Assembly (NCBI RefSeq): GCF_900091525.1
Contig: NZ_FMCU01000037.1
Location: forward strand, 1 to 33,367
Reading direction: 5' to 3'
DNA length: 33,367 nucleotides
Origin: Micromonospora matsumotoense
GTDB taxonomy: Bacteria; Actinomycetota; Actinomycetes; Mycobacteriales; Micromonosporaceae
Shown: piece after piece, positions 14,954 through 22,861 of the stretch
How the letters are laid out: every line of letters starts with the position of its first letter
How positions within the stretch are numbered: position 1 is the stretch's first letter
Translations under genes and position numbers: made by a program
Notes under the pieces: model-generated
Databases searched by the model: none
What the model saw: the letters and a program-made list of their open reading frames with translations, nothing else
Told to the model about the DNA's origin: nothing

Positions 14954-16000
14954 TCACTCTCCGTCCGTGAGGTCGAAATCGGGCTCCCCGTCGGCCGGAA
15001 GGTCCGGCCAGACGAGCGTGGTGGCGCCCCAGGTCGCGCCGCTGCCGAACGCGGCCACCAGGGCCCGGTCGCCGGGGCGCAGCCGGCCGTCGGCGTGGGC
15101 CTGGGCCAGCAGCAGTGGGATGGAGGCGGCCGCAGTGTTGCCGACGTGCTCGATGTTGGACAGCGGCTGCCCGGCGGTCAGGCCGAGGCGTTCCGCGACT
15201 GCTGTGGCGATGCGGGCGTTGGCCTGGTGCGGCACGAACCGGTCCACGTCCGCCACCGTCCACCCGGCGCGCTCGAGCGCCCGACCGGCGGACTCGGACA
15301 TCCGCTGCACGGCGTTGCGGTACATGTCGTTGCCGCGCATCTGGAAGTAGTGATCTTCGGCAACCGCCGTCACGTTGGCCGATCGCTGTCGAGACCCGCC
15401 GGCAGGGATCATGCCCAGGTCCGCCAGGCGCCCGTCGCTGCCCAGGTCGCACGGCCCGAGAGCACCGGACTCGGCCGCGTCGCCGGCCCGCAGCACCACC
15501 GCGCCGGCGCCGTCGCCGAAGATGACCGCGGTGGTGCGGTCCTTCGGATCCACGATCGTCGAGTACGTGTCCGCGCCGATCAGCAGCACCCGCCGGAAGT
15601 CGCCACCGGCGAGCATGCCGGCCGCGGTCGCCAGGCCGTACACGAATCCGCTGCACACCGCCGCGATGTCGAAGGCCGCCACGCCGGACAGACCCAGCCT
15701 GGTGGCGACCTCCGGCGCGGTCGCCGGCACCGGATGGTCCGGCGTGGCGGTGGCCAGGACCACCGCGTCGACGGCGTCGGTGCCGGCGCAGGCGAGCGCG
15801 CGCCGGCCGGCCGCGGCGGCAAGATCCGCGGTCGCCGTGCCGGCGGTCACCCACCGGCGGCTGGCGATACCGGTCCGGCTGCGGATCCACGCATCGGTGG
15901 TGTCCAGGTAAGCGGCGAGTTCCGCGTTGGTGACCACCCGGCGCGGCAGTGCCGCACCGATTCCGGACACCACCGCGCGAACGCCGAAGGCAGTGGTCAC
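14954..16000 (-). CDS. Beta-ketoacyl-ACP synthase III (FabH-like)
   Basis: 348 residues with the FabH triad: Cys116 (AAVCSGFVYG), His258 (VPHQANARI) and Asn288 (EHVGNTAAASIP). It also has the usual N-terminal TTDAWIRSRTGI and C-terminal SGATWGA. FabH starts chains by condensing a short acyl-CoA with malonyl-ACP. GTG 16000 is the start; it overlaps the stop of the diiron oxygenase gene (GTGA). With the ACP and FabF-like genes it forms an initiation and elongation set whose starter sets the parity or branching of the chain; the starter cannot be read from sequence. The frame stays open further upstream only as a shadow of the diiron gene. Confidence 0.93.
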   Translation of the reverse strand: MTTAFGVRAVVSGIGAALPRRVVTNAELAAYLDTTDAWIRSRTGIASRRWVTAGTATADLAAAAGRRALACAGTDAVDAVVLATATPDHPVPATAPEVATRLGLSGVAAFDIAAVCSGFVYGLATAAGMLAGGDFRRVLLIGADTYSTIVDPKDRTTAVIFGDGAGAVVLRAGDAAESGALGPCDLGSDGRLADLGMIPAGGSRQRSANVTAVAEDHYFQMRGNDMYRNAVQRMSESAGRALERAGWTVADVDRFVPHQANARIATAVAERLGLTAGQPLSNIEHVGNTAAASIPLLLAQAHADGRLRPGDRALVAAFGSGATWGATTLVWPDLPADGEPDFDLTDGE

Positions 16001-16980
16001 GGCTGCGTCCCGAGCAGGATCGGCAGCGCGTCCGCCAGGCCCATGTACTCGAGTCGGCTGACCGCCATCTCCTCGGTCCACCGGTCCGCCGTGTCGTAGC
16101 GCTCGTCGGGGTCGGTGTCGAGCAGCAGGCGGCCCGGCCACACCTCGTAGCCGGCGAGCAGTTCGGCGTGGTCGGCCATGCCCTTCTGGAACAGCTCCTC
16201 GCGGGCCATCACGTACCGGCGGTCCGGCAGCTCGTCCCAGAGCCGGCGGCCGTCGCGCATGATGTCCAGCAGATGGTCGCGGTATTCCGGGTGGCGGATC
16301 AGGTGCTCGCGGATCAGCGAGCTGCCCACCGTGAGGTGGCGTATCTCGTCGATGGCTGCGCCCCGGGCGATCTCGCCGGCGGGCGGGTCGAGCCGTTCCC
16401 ACTTGCGCTCGCTCAGTTCGGCCGCCGGCGCGAGGACCCCCTCGATCACGATGGTGAAGACGGCCACCCCGCCGATGAAGTCGCCGTCGTCGCGGATCAC
16501 GCGCTGGGCGTACCGCTCGATCGGGTCCAGCACCTCGCGGGTGTAGTCGGCTGACACCTCGGCGATCGTGTCCGCCAGCCGGTCGGCGGGCACGCCCAAC
16601 TCCACCAGGTGGTCGCGGAAGATCTGGGCGTGCCGGGCCTCGTCGATGAGTTGGGTGGCGTAGAAGTCCCGCTCGGCCACGCCGGGGGCGTTGGCCACGT
16701 AGTGTCCCAGCAGGCGGGTCGCCTTGTCCTCCGCGACCGAGCGCTGCGCCAGCTCCAGCACGAGGCTGTCCCGCAACGGCCCGGGCGCCCGCATGAACTC
16801 GGGCGTCTCGCACCCGTCGGCGTGGCCGGTGCGCGCCCGTCCGGCCAGCGTCCCCTGGGCGACCGACTCCAGCCAGTACGCCAGGCCGCACTGCTCGGCG
16901 GTGAGGGTCAGCGACTTCGCTCCGTCGAGCAGGCCCGGGGCGGTATCCCAGCCGGCCTCCGCCGGCGTCGTGGTGGTCAT
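15997..16980 (-). CDS. Ferritin-like non-heme diiron oxygenase, VlmB-like candidate
   Basis: 327 residues, mostly helical, with a full set of likely diiron ligands: E84, E114-A-R-H117, E180 and E212-I-R-H215, i.e. two ExxH motifs (IDEARHAQ and IDEIRHLT). This is the pattern of AurF-type N-oxygenases and other ferritin-like oxidases. In valanimycin biosynthesis the diiron protein VlmB has been reported to oxidise a hydrazine intermediate to the azoxy group; I recall this and cannot check the alignment here. The gene follows the flavin reductase gene by 13 bases and overlaps the KAS III gene. ATG 16980, preceded by GAAGGGA, is the start. An alternative is oxidation of an amine to a nitroso or nitro group. 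Confidence 0.8.
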   Translation of the reverse strand: MTTTTPAEAGWDTAPGLLDGAKSLTLTAEQCGLAYWLESVAQGTLAGRARTGHADGCETPEFMRAPGPLRDSLVLELAQRSVAEDKATRLLGHYVANAPGVAERDFYATQLIDEARHAQIFRDHLVELGVPADRLADTIAEVSADYTREVLDPIERYAQRVIRDDGDFIGGVAVFTIVIEGVLAPAAELSERKWERLDPPAGEIARGAAIDEIRHLTVGSSLIREHLIRHPEYRDHLLDIMRDGRRLWDELPDRRYVMAREELFQKGMADHAELLAGYEVWPGRLLLDTDPDERYDTADRWTEEMAVSRLEYMGLADALPILLGTQP

Positions 16981-16993
16981 GGTTGGTCCCTTC

Positions 16994-17545
16994 TCAAGAA
17001 CGGACGGCCAGGGCGGACGCAGTCGCCCGCCCGGAGCCGCGGGTGACGGGGTGTAGGACGCCCTCGTGCATCTGGCCGGAAAAGTGCAGCAGCGGATTGC
17101 CCTCTCCGGCGCTGCCGCCGGTGACCTCACCGAGCAGCAGGTCGTGGTCGCCGGCCGGTATGCGTCGGTGCAGGTCGCAACTGAACGACGCCAGGGCCCC
17201 GTCCAGGCGCGGCGCATCGGTCACCGGGTCCGGCTGCCACGTCAGGTGGTCGAACTGGGCCGCTCCGGACGGCCGGCCCGGGTCGGCGAACCAGGCCGCC
17301 ACCCCGGCCTGGTGTTCGGCCAGCACGTTGACGGTGAACCGGCCAGCGGCCGAGGCGAGCCCGGTGAAGGTGGACCAGCGGCCCAGGCAGACCGCCACCA
17401 GCAGCGGCTGCCGGGACACCGCGCTCAGCGAGCTGACCGTGGTGCCGTGCAGCGTGTCGCCGTGCCGGACGGTCAGCACCGACACACCCGAGACGATCCG
17501 GCGGACGGCCCTGCGGTACCCGACGGTGCGGTCTTCGGCGGACAT
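16994..17545 (-). CDS. Flavin reductase (two-component monooxygenase partner), VlmR-like
   Basis: 183 residues, a flavin reductase-like domain of the HpaC/ActVB type. Family marks are the N-terminal VSGVSVLTVR, the flavin-contact stretch TTVSSLSAVSRQPLLVAVCL and GDHDLLLGEV near residue 140. Such enzymes make free reduced FMN/FAD from NAD(P)H for a partner monooxygenase. In valanimycin, VlmR supplies reduced flavin to the amine N-hydroxylase VlmH; the acyl-CoA-dehydrogenase-like protein encoded at 19893 is the obvious partner here. It could also feed electrons to the diiron enzyme encoded next. The membrane protein gene ends 10 bases upstream. Confidence 0.9.
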   Translation of the reverse strand: MSAEDRTVGYRRAVRRIVSGVSVLTVRHGDTLHGTTVSSLSAVSRQPLLVAVCLGRWSTFTGLASAAGRFTVNVLAEHQAGVAAWFADPGRPSGAAQFDHLTWQPDPVTDAPRLDGALASFSCDLHRRIPAGDHDLLLGEVTGGSAGEGNPLLHFSGQMHEGVLHPVTRGSGRATASALAVRS

Positions 17546-17555
17546 CGGAGGCCCG

Positions 17556-18053
17556 TCAGTGCACGTCGGCGGTGGCCGTCGGCGCCAGGGCGGGAGTGGC
17601 CGCCGACCGTGGCGGGTACCCGAGCGCGGTGAGCAGGCGGTCGTAGGCCGGATCGGCGTGCGGCTCGAACGGTAGGTTCAGCGGCTTGAGGAAGTTGCCG
17701 AACAGGCCGCGGTCGCCGAACAGGTGGAACGGCACCGCGAGCAGCGCCCACTCCGGCCCGGCGATCAGGCACCAGGCGATCACCACCAGGCCCTGGGTGA
17801 GCAGGCTGTGCATGGTGTTGTAGAGGTAGTAGAAAATCTTAGGGATGTGCCCGTCGCCGCTGCGGCGAAAGGCGATCGCGCCCGGGATGTACCCGATCAG
17901 GTCGATGTGGAGGAACAGCGCCACGGCGGGCAGCCAGCGGATCTCGTGCCAGTGCAGGACACCGAGCACCGTGGTGGCGGCGAAGCCCAACAGGTACTCA
18001 CCGCGGTGCGCGAGGAAGGTCCGTGGTGTCTCGAAGGGGTTGGCGGCGTCCAT
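17556..18053 (-). CDS. Small integral membrane protein, VlmO-like candidate
   Basis: 165 residues with about four predicted membrane segments (about residues 19-35, 40-60, 85-103 and 105-120). Polar and charged groups lie within or next to them: HWHEIRWLP, FLHIDLIGYIPG, NTMHSLLTQG and PFHLFGDRG. The conserved-looking His/Asp residues suggest an enzyme or metal site and not a plain anchor. In the valanimycin pathway a membrane protein, VlmO, is reported to rearrange the O-seryl hydroxylamine to an N-N bonded hydrazine; this protein is placed between the SRPBCC and flavin reductase genes, near the diiron gene, and is the best candidate in the window for that step. The assignment is from context and recall. 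ATG 18053 follows AAGGAG. Confidence 0.6.
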   Translation of the reverse strand: MDAANPFETPRTFLAHRGEYLLGFAATTVLGVLHWHEIRWLPAVALFLHIDLIGYIPGAIAFRRSGDGHIPKIFYYLYNTMHSLLTQGLVVIAWCLIAGPEWALLAVPFHLFGDRGLFGNFLKPLNLPFEPHADPAYDRLLTALGYPPRSAATPALAPTATADVH

Positions 18054-18100
18054 CGTCGGCTCCTTGTTGGTCGGACGTGGCGGGTGGGGGTGGCCGCCGG

Positions 18101-18595
18101 TCAGGCGGTGGCGGGCGCGGTGGTGGGCAGCTCCATCGGGGTGCGCAGCACGGCCCGGTCGTAGATGCCGGTGACGACGAACGCGATGGTCTCCCGGATG
18201 ACCCGTTCGGCGATCGGGTCGAGAATGCCGGCGAGGCTGGGGATGCCGAAGTCGAAGTCGGCCCGAAACGTCAGCTCCGTGTCCGGGCCGGCGGCGACCA
18301 GCGTCCACTCGCCGGTCAGCTCGTCGAAGTCACCGGTGGTCTGGGCGAAGGTGATCCGGCCCCGCGCCGGTTCGAACACCTCCTCCTCGGTCCAGCGCAG
18401 CAGCCCGCTGCGGAAGTGCAGCTCCCAGTCGGAGCGCCCGGTCGGCTCGGGCAGGGACCGGTGCACCACCGCGGAGCGCACGTGCGGGGCGAGTTGCGGA
18501 TAGCGGTCGAACCGGATGATCTCCGGGAGAACCTGCTGCGGAGTGTGGTCGGGGATCAGTGCGGTCAGTTCGACGCGTCGCATGCGGCGACTCAC
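18101..18595 (-). CDS. SRPBCC / polyketide cyclase-like protein (START fold)
   Basis: 164 residues of the SRPBCC superfamily, nearest to the Coq10/polyketide-cyclase type: an N-terminal strand and helix with DHTPQQVLPEIIRFDRYPQ, a beta sheet through ELHFRSGLLRWTEEEVF and GEWTLV, and a long C-terminal helix (IAERVIRETIAFVV). These proteins bind hydrophobic ligands in a cavity. Here it might bind the fatty amine or a later lipophilic intermediate, but no catalytic residues can be named. The GTG start at 18595 overlaps the aminotransferase stop (GTGA); ATG 18583 is an alternative. A 47-base gap separates it from the membrane protein gene. Confidence 0.8.
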   Translation of the reverse strand: MSRRMRRVELTALIPDHTPQQVLPEIIRFDRYPQLAPHVRSAVVHRSLPEPTGRSDWELHFRSGLLRWTEEEVFEPARGRITFAQTTGDFDELTGEWTLVAAGPDTELTFRADFDFGIPSLAGILDPIAERVIRETIAFVVTGIYDRAVLRTPMELPTTAPATA

Positions 18596-19881
18596 CGTCC
18601 TTCCGGCATTCGGGCGCCCTGAGCGATCAGGTCGCGGGTGGCACGGTCGAAAGCGGTCAGCAGGAACTGCACGTCGCGTTCGGCCAGGACAGCCGGCGGC
18701 GTGAAGCGGACGACACTGCTCGCGGTCATGGAGTGGTTGGCGACCACCCCGTGGTTGAATAGCTCGATCAGCAGCTCACCGGCCAGGCCCGCCTCGACCA
18801 GCTCGACACCGATCAGCAGGCCCTCGCCCCGGACGTCGACGACCAGGTCGCCGCAGTTCTGCCGGGCGATCCGGGCGATCTCGGGCAGCAGCCGGGCGCC
18901 GAGCACCCGGGCCCGCTCCACCAGGTCGTCCTCCTGGATGGCGCGGATCGCTCCCTCCACCCCGGCCATCAGCAACGGCTGGCCCGAGAAAGTGGCGGTG
19001 TGCAGGTAGGGATCCTTGTCGAACGGTGAGAACGCGGCGGCGCTGGCCACCGCGGCCGACACCGGCACCACCCCGCCACCGAGCGCCTTGCCGGTCAGCA
19101 GCACGTCCGGGGTGACCCCGTACCGGTCGGCGCCCCACCAGTGGCCGAGCCGGCCCAGCCCGGTCTGCACCTCGTCGAGGATGAAGAACGCGCCGAACTC
19201 CCGGCACAGTTGCTCCACCCTGGGCAGGTAGCCGTCCAGCGGCAGGATTACGCCGCCCTCGCCCTGCACCGGTTCCACGATCACCGTGCACTCGCCGGGG
19301 TGGTCCCGCAGCTCGGCCTCGAGCGCGTCCGCGTCACCGAACGGCAGGTGCGTGGTGTCCGGCAGCAACGGGCGGAACGGCCGTTGGTACACGTCCTTGG
19401 CGGTGGCCGACAGGGCACCGATGGACTTGCCGTGGTAGCCACGGCGCATCGACACCAGCCGCCGCCGGCCGTGGGCGCGGCCCAGCTTGATCCCGGTCTC
19501 CACCGCCTCGGCCCCACCGAGGGCGAAGTGCACCCGGTCCAGGCCGGCCGGCGTGATCGAACAGAGCAGCTCGGCCGCGCGACCGACGGCCGGTTCCAGC
19601 AGCACCCGGGTGGCGGTGGGATGCCGGTCCAGCTGCGCCCGAACGGCCTCGATGACCCGGGGGTGCCGCGCACCCATCAGCAGCACGCCGTAGCCGCCGC
19701 AGTTGAGGAACTCCCCGCCGTCGTCGGTCCACAGCCAGGCGCCCTCGGAGGCGACCTCGAGATGGCTGCCGAACAGCTCGGCCACGGTGGCCCGACCCTT
19801 GCTCAGGTGGGCACGGTAGCGGTCCAGCGTGAGTCGGGTCTGGTCCACGGCGGGCCGGGGACGGTTGTCGAGTACGGTCAT
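18592..19881 (-). CDS. Class III PLP-dependent aminotransferase
   Basis: 429 residues, fold type I, class III (acetylornithine/4-aminobutyrate type). The PLP lysine is K265 in LTGKALGGG, the pyridine-nitrogen aspartate is D236 in FILDEVQTGLGR, and the phosphate loop is GGAEAVETG (about 122-130). Class III enzymes often move amino groups to and from terminal aldehydes. Immediately upstream in the operon are the flavoprotein and the aldehyde dehydrogenase/acyl reductase genes; together they suggest acyl thioester to aldehyde to primary fatty amine. This would replace VlmD, the valine decarboxylase that makes isobutylamine for valanimycin. It is not fused to any other domain. Confidence 0.92.
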   Translation of the reverse strand: MTVLDNRPRPAVDQTRLTLDRYRAHLSKGRATVAELFGSHLEVASEGAWLWTDDGGEFLNCGGYGVLLMGARHPRVIEAVRAQLDRHPTATRVLLEPAVGRAAELLCSITPAGLDRVHFALGGAEAVETGIKLGRAHGRRRLVSMRRGYHGKSIGALSATAKDVYQRPFRPLLPDTTHLPFGDADALEAELRDHPGECTVIVEPVQGEGGVILPLDGYLPRVEQLCREFGAFFILDEVQTGLGRLGHWWGADRYGVTPDVLLTGKALGGGVVPVSAAVASAAAFSPFDKDPYLHTATFSGQPLLMAGVEGAIRAIQEDDLVERARVLGARLLPEIARIARQNCGDLVVDVRGEGLLIGVELVEAGLAGELLIELFNHGVVANHSMTASSVVRFTPPAVLAERDVQFLLTAFDRATRDLIAQGARMPEGR

Positions 19882-19892
19882 GGCGGTTCCTC

Positions 19893-21032
19893 TCAGGACA
19901 GCGTCAGCGGGCCGCCGGACGCCCAGCCCACCAGTGCCTCGGCCGTGCTGGTACGCGACGGCGGGTGGAATGCCAGCGGCCGGGTGGCCGCTGCTAGGTA
20001 GGACACCTCGGGTTCGCCGATGAAGGCCATTCCCCCGAGCAGTTCCTGCGCGTTGGCGGCGACCTGCACCACGAGGTCCTGCACCGCGAACCGGGCGACC
20101 AGCACGGCCGCGACCGTGTCCTCGCCGACGTCGCCGTCCTCCAGCGCCCGGGCGACGCCCTCCAGCAGCCCCACCGCCGAGTCGACCCGCACCACCAGGT
20201 CGGCGCGGTCGGTGAGGCTGCCACGTCCGGCGGCGAGCACCCGCTCGGCCAGCGCGCTGGCCGCTCCGGCGTAGACCGAGGAGATCAGCAGCTCGAACCA
20301 GACGAAGCCGGCGGCCTGCAGGTCGTCCAGGCGGGTCGGGTCGTCCGACGTGGTGCGGACCACCAGGTCGTCGGGGACCAGGACGTCGTCCAGCCGCACC
20401 TCGTCACTTTCCGCGGCGGCCAGGATCGGGCTGCGCCAGAACGGGTGCACGCTGATGCCCGGCCGATCGGCCGGAATGAGCAGCATCGCAAGACCCGGTT
20501 CCCCGTTCTCGGCGGGCACGCTGACGCTGGCGGTGAACAGGTCCATCGAGTGCGCCAGGCTGCACGGTCGCTTTCCACCGCTGACCAGCCAGCCGCCCTC
20601 CGTCGGCACGGCGGTCATGCTGGGGGTGAGGATGTTCTGGTTGGTCCGGCCCTCCGCCCAGCCGGACGCGGCGAGCAGGTTCTCCCCCGCGATCCGGGAC
20701 AGCAGGCCGAGCTGCGCGTCAGTGAGCCGGCCTGGAGTGCCCGCCAGGGCGAACAGGGTGGCCGTGGTGAAGTGGTGCATGGTGACCGCGGCGCCGAGCG
20801 ACGGCGAATCCGCCGCCAACGCCCGCATCACCCGCATCGCGGCCAGCGGACCGGCGCCCTGACCGCCGTGCTCGGCGGGGACGAGCAGGCCCGGACCACC
20901 GGCGGCCCGGAACGCGGCGAGCAGCGGCGAGCCGGGCGTCTCCCGGTCGAAGAAGGGGACCTCGGCGATGGCCTGGCTGAGGCCGGGGTGGTGTTTCTCG
21001 CACGCTTCGCGGGCGACGTCGAGTGAACGCAT
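19893..21032 (-). CDS. Acyl-CoA dehydrogenase-like flavoprotein, amine N-hydroxylase candidate (VlmH-like)
   Basis: 379 residues with the three-part acyl-CoA dehydrogenase fold: helical N-domain, beta barrel (AASGWAEGRTNQN, GGWLVSGGKRPCSLAH) and C-terminal helical bundle (VQVAANAQELLGGMAFIGEP). Group D flavin monooxygenases share this fold and use reduced flavin from a separate reductase. VlmH, the isobutylamine N-hydroxylase of valanimycin, belongs here. The presence of a cognate-type flavin reductase in the same operon and its place beside the aminotransferase support N-hydroxylation of a fatty amine. Alpha,beta-desaturation of an acyl-CoA is the alternative. ATG 21032 follows GGAAGG; the aminotransferase gene starts 11 bases downstream. 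Confidence 0.85.
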   Translation of the reverse strand: MRSLDVAREACEKHHPGLSQAIAEVPFFDRETPGSPLLAAFRAAGGPGLLVPAEHGGQGAGPLAAMRVMRALAADSPSLGAAVTMHHFTTATLFALAGTPGRLTDAQLGLLSRIAGENLLAASGWAEGRTNQNILTPSMTAVPTEGGWLVSGGKRPCSLAHSMDLFTASVSVPAENGEPGLAMLLIPADRPGISVHPFWRSPILAAAESDEVRLDDVLVPDDLVVRTTSDDPTRLDDLQAAGFVWFELLISSVYAGAASALAERVLAAGRGSLTDRADLVVRVDSAVGLLEGVARALEDGDVGEDTVAAVLVARFAVQDLVVQVAANAQELLGGMAFIGEPEVSYLAAATRPLAFHPPSRTSTAEALVGWASGGPLTLS

Positions 21033-21067
21033 GTCGGTTGCCTTCCGTGACGGGTGGGAGCCGCGTG

Positions 21068-22696
21068 TCAGTGGCCGAACGCGGCCTGCCGGGGGCTGAT
21101 CCCGGTCGACACGCTCACGCCCTGCACATGGGTGGTGGACAGCACCGGGTAGTTGGCCTCGCCGAGCGCGCCGCTGGTGAGACCGGTGCCGCCGTGCGTG
21201 GGCAGGTAAGGCAGGAAGCCGATGTGGGAGTCGTTGACCTTGAGCAGTCCGCCGTTGTGCACCCGGTCCACGAACGCGCCGATCACCTCGTCCGACCGCG
21301 ACCACAGCGAGTTGCGCAGGCCGTACTCGTTCTCGTTGACGAAGGTCAGGACCAGGTCGAGCAGATCCTCGTCGGAGTCGCCGGCCGCCGGAACGATCAC
21401 CGGCAGCAGCGGGAAGAACGTCTCGTGGCGGACCACGTCGAGCTGCCGCGCGCCGGCCAGGCCGTCGACGCGCACCACGGTCGGCTCCAGGAACACCCCG
21501 GAGTCCGACGGCGTCCCGTCGACCTCGATGCGCCGCCCGCCGCACACGATGGTGGCGCCCTGCTCGACCGCGTCGGCCAGCAACGCGAAAAAGCGTTCGC
21601 TGCGGCGCACCGGGGCGAGCAGGACGCCCTCGTCCTGCGGGAAGCCCGGCCGGATCCGGGCCGCCTCTCGGCAGACCAGTGCCATCAGCTCGTCGGCGAT
21701 GGCCGGGTGCGCGACGACGTAGTTGGGCACCATGCAGATCTGACCGGAGCCGACGAAGCTCTCGGTGATCGCCTCGGCCGCCAGGGCGAGGTCCGCGTCG
21801 CGCCACACCACCAGGCCGTCGTTGCCGGCCAGTTCGAGCACCGGCTTCTTGCCCCGCTCCACGCACGCGCGCTGGACCCGCATGCCCTCCTCGGTGCCGC
21901 CGAAGTAGAAGACGTCGTCGACCAGCGGGTGCGCCAGCCAGCGGTCCATCACCTCGACCGGCTTGCCGCAGATGACATTGACCGTGCCGGGCGGCGCGTT
22001 CAGGTCCTGCAGCACCGGCGCGACCAGCTCGCGGACCAGGTGCATGGTGCTCAGGGCGATGCTGCGCGGGGCGCGAACCACGACGGTGTTGCCGGCGATC
22101 ACCGACAGCAGAGCCAGCGCCGCGCTGGGCGCCGGGGCGTTCTGCGGCGGGTTCACCACGACCACGCCGTCCGGCAGCCGTCGGACCGTCAACCGCCGCT
22201 GCCCGTGCACGAACTCCGTCGAGAGCTGATGCCCGTACCAGGCCAGATTCTCCTCGCTGAGCACCTGCAACAGGCAGCTCAGCTCCCAGCCGGCCACTGT
22301 GCGCGGGTGCGCCTCGGCGACCAGCAGGTCCAGCATCTCGTCCCAGTGGGCGATCAGCCGCTCGCGGAACCGGCGGCCGAAATCGAGCCGCCGGGCCAGC
22401 GGCGTCGCCGCCCAGGCGGGCGCGGCGGTCGCCGCCGCCTCCACGGCCGCGTCGATGTCCGCCGGCCCGGCGACCGCGCAACGGCCCACCACGTACGGGT
22501 GGCGCATGACGTCGGCGTCCGGGTCGCGCTCCAACCGGCGTTTGAGGCTGACGCTGGTGAAGACGTCCTCCAGCAGCGCCCGGGAACTGACCGTGTACAC
22601 CCAGCCGACGCCGTCCACGTCCTTGTCGCCGATCAAGGACCGGTAACTGCGGAGTCGCGCATCGGAATGCTCTGGTGATGTCGTCCGTATCGACAT
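21068..22696 (-). CDS. Aldehyde dehydrogenase-family protein, probable acyl thioester reductase
   Basis: 542 residues, ALDH superfamily, with catalytic Cys321 (GSGQICMVPN) and Glu288 (LELAGND). The first ~60 residues are an extra segment before the Rossmann part. The usual PWNFP stretch reads NPPQNAPAP (182-190), which is unusual. ALDH-fold enzymes can oxidise aldehydes or, in acylating forms, reduce acyl thioesters to aldehydes. Next to an aminotransferase and a fatty acid assembly line, reduction of acyl-ACP or acyl-CoA to the fatty aldehyde is the sensible role, but direction is inferred. It is the first gene of the ~10.5 kb minus-strand operon and has the SARP-type promoter at 22760-22802. 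Confidence 0.87.
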   Translation of the reverse strand: MSIRTTSPEHSDARLRSYRSLIGDKDVDGVGWVYTVSSRALLEDVFTSVSLKRRLERDPDADVMRHPYVVGRCAVAGPADIDAAVEAAATAAPAWAATPLARRLDFGRRFRERLIAHWDEMLDLLVAEAHPRTVAGWELSCLLQVLSEENLAWYGHQLSTEFVHGQRRLTVRRLPDGVVVVNPPQNAPAPSAALALLSVIAGNTVVVRAPRSIALSTMHLVRELVAPVLQDLNAPPGTVNVICGKPVEVMDRWLAHPLVDDVFYFGGTEEGMRVQRACVERGKKPVLELAGNDGLVVWRDADLALAAEAITESFVGSGQICMVPNYVVAHPAIADELMALVCREAARIRPGFPQDEGVLLAPVRRSERFFALLADAVEQGATIVCGGRRIEVDGTPSDSGVFLEPTVVRVDGLAGARQLDVVRHETFFPLLPVIVPAAGDSDEDLLDLVLTFVNENEYGLRNSLWSRSDEVIGAFVDRVHNGGLLKVNDSHIGFLPYLPTHGGTGLTSGALGEANYPVLSTTHVQGVSVSTGISPRQAAFGH

Positions 22697-22759
22697 GAAT
22701 AATCAATCCTTCCGACGCCATTGCGTAGAGCGCAGTGAATTCCCGAAGCGTTCTCGCCA

Positions 22760-22802
22760 ATAGTGCGGCCCGGTTCTGACACTTCACTGACGAGACACTG
22801 AT
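22760..22802 (-). promoter_or_regulatory. SARP-type promoter of the long operon
   Basis: CTGAC, CTGAC and CTGAT start at 22776, 22787 and 22798 (11-bp period). On the minus strand they are followed after 10 bases by CACTAT (22765-22760). This equals 7-base units with 4-base spacing ending 8 bp from the -10, the geometry known for SARP activation. Confidence 0.75.
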
Positions 22803-22810
22803 GTCCCTTC

Positions 22811-22827
22811 TTTACGTGTGACGTCAT
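22811..22827. promoter_or_regulatory. Palindromic operator, site 2 (HTH-less regulator)
   Basis: TTTAC, seven bases, GTCAT, extending right as GTCATTGCC. It has one changed base relative to site 1 in the right half. It lies 34 bases before ATG 22862 and next to the SARP repeats of the divergent operon. Confidence 0.5.
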
Positions 22828-22861
22828 TGCCGGTAGGCGATGTCGGAGTTACTGTGCAGCC

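Noticed and set aside
13073..16099. 1008-residue plus-strand frame opposite the KS/ACP/KAS III genes
   Set aside because: Lies antisense to four well-identified genes, has no domains and no ribosome binding site.
19893..22787. 964-residue minus-strand fusion of ALDH region and flavoprotein
   Set aside because: Only the last 379 residues are a protein family; the first part is the wrong frame of the ALDH gene, which has its own complete frame at 21068-22696.
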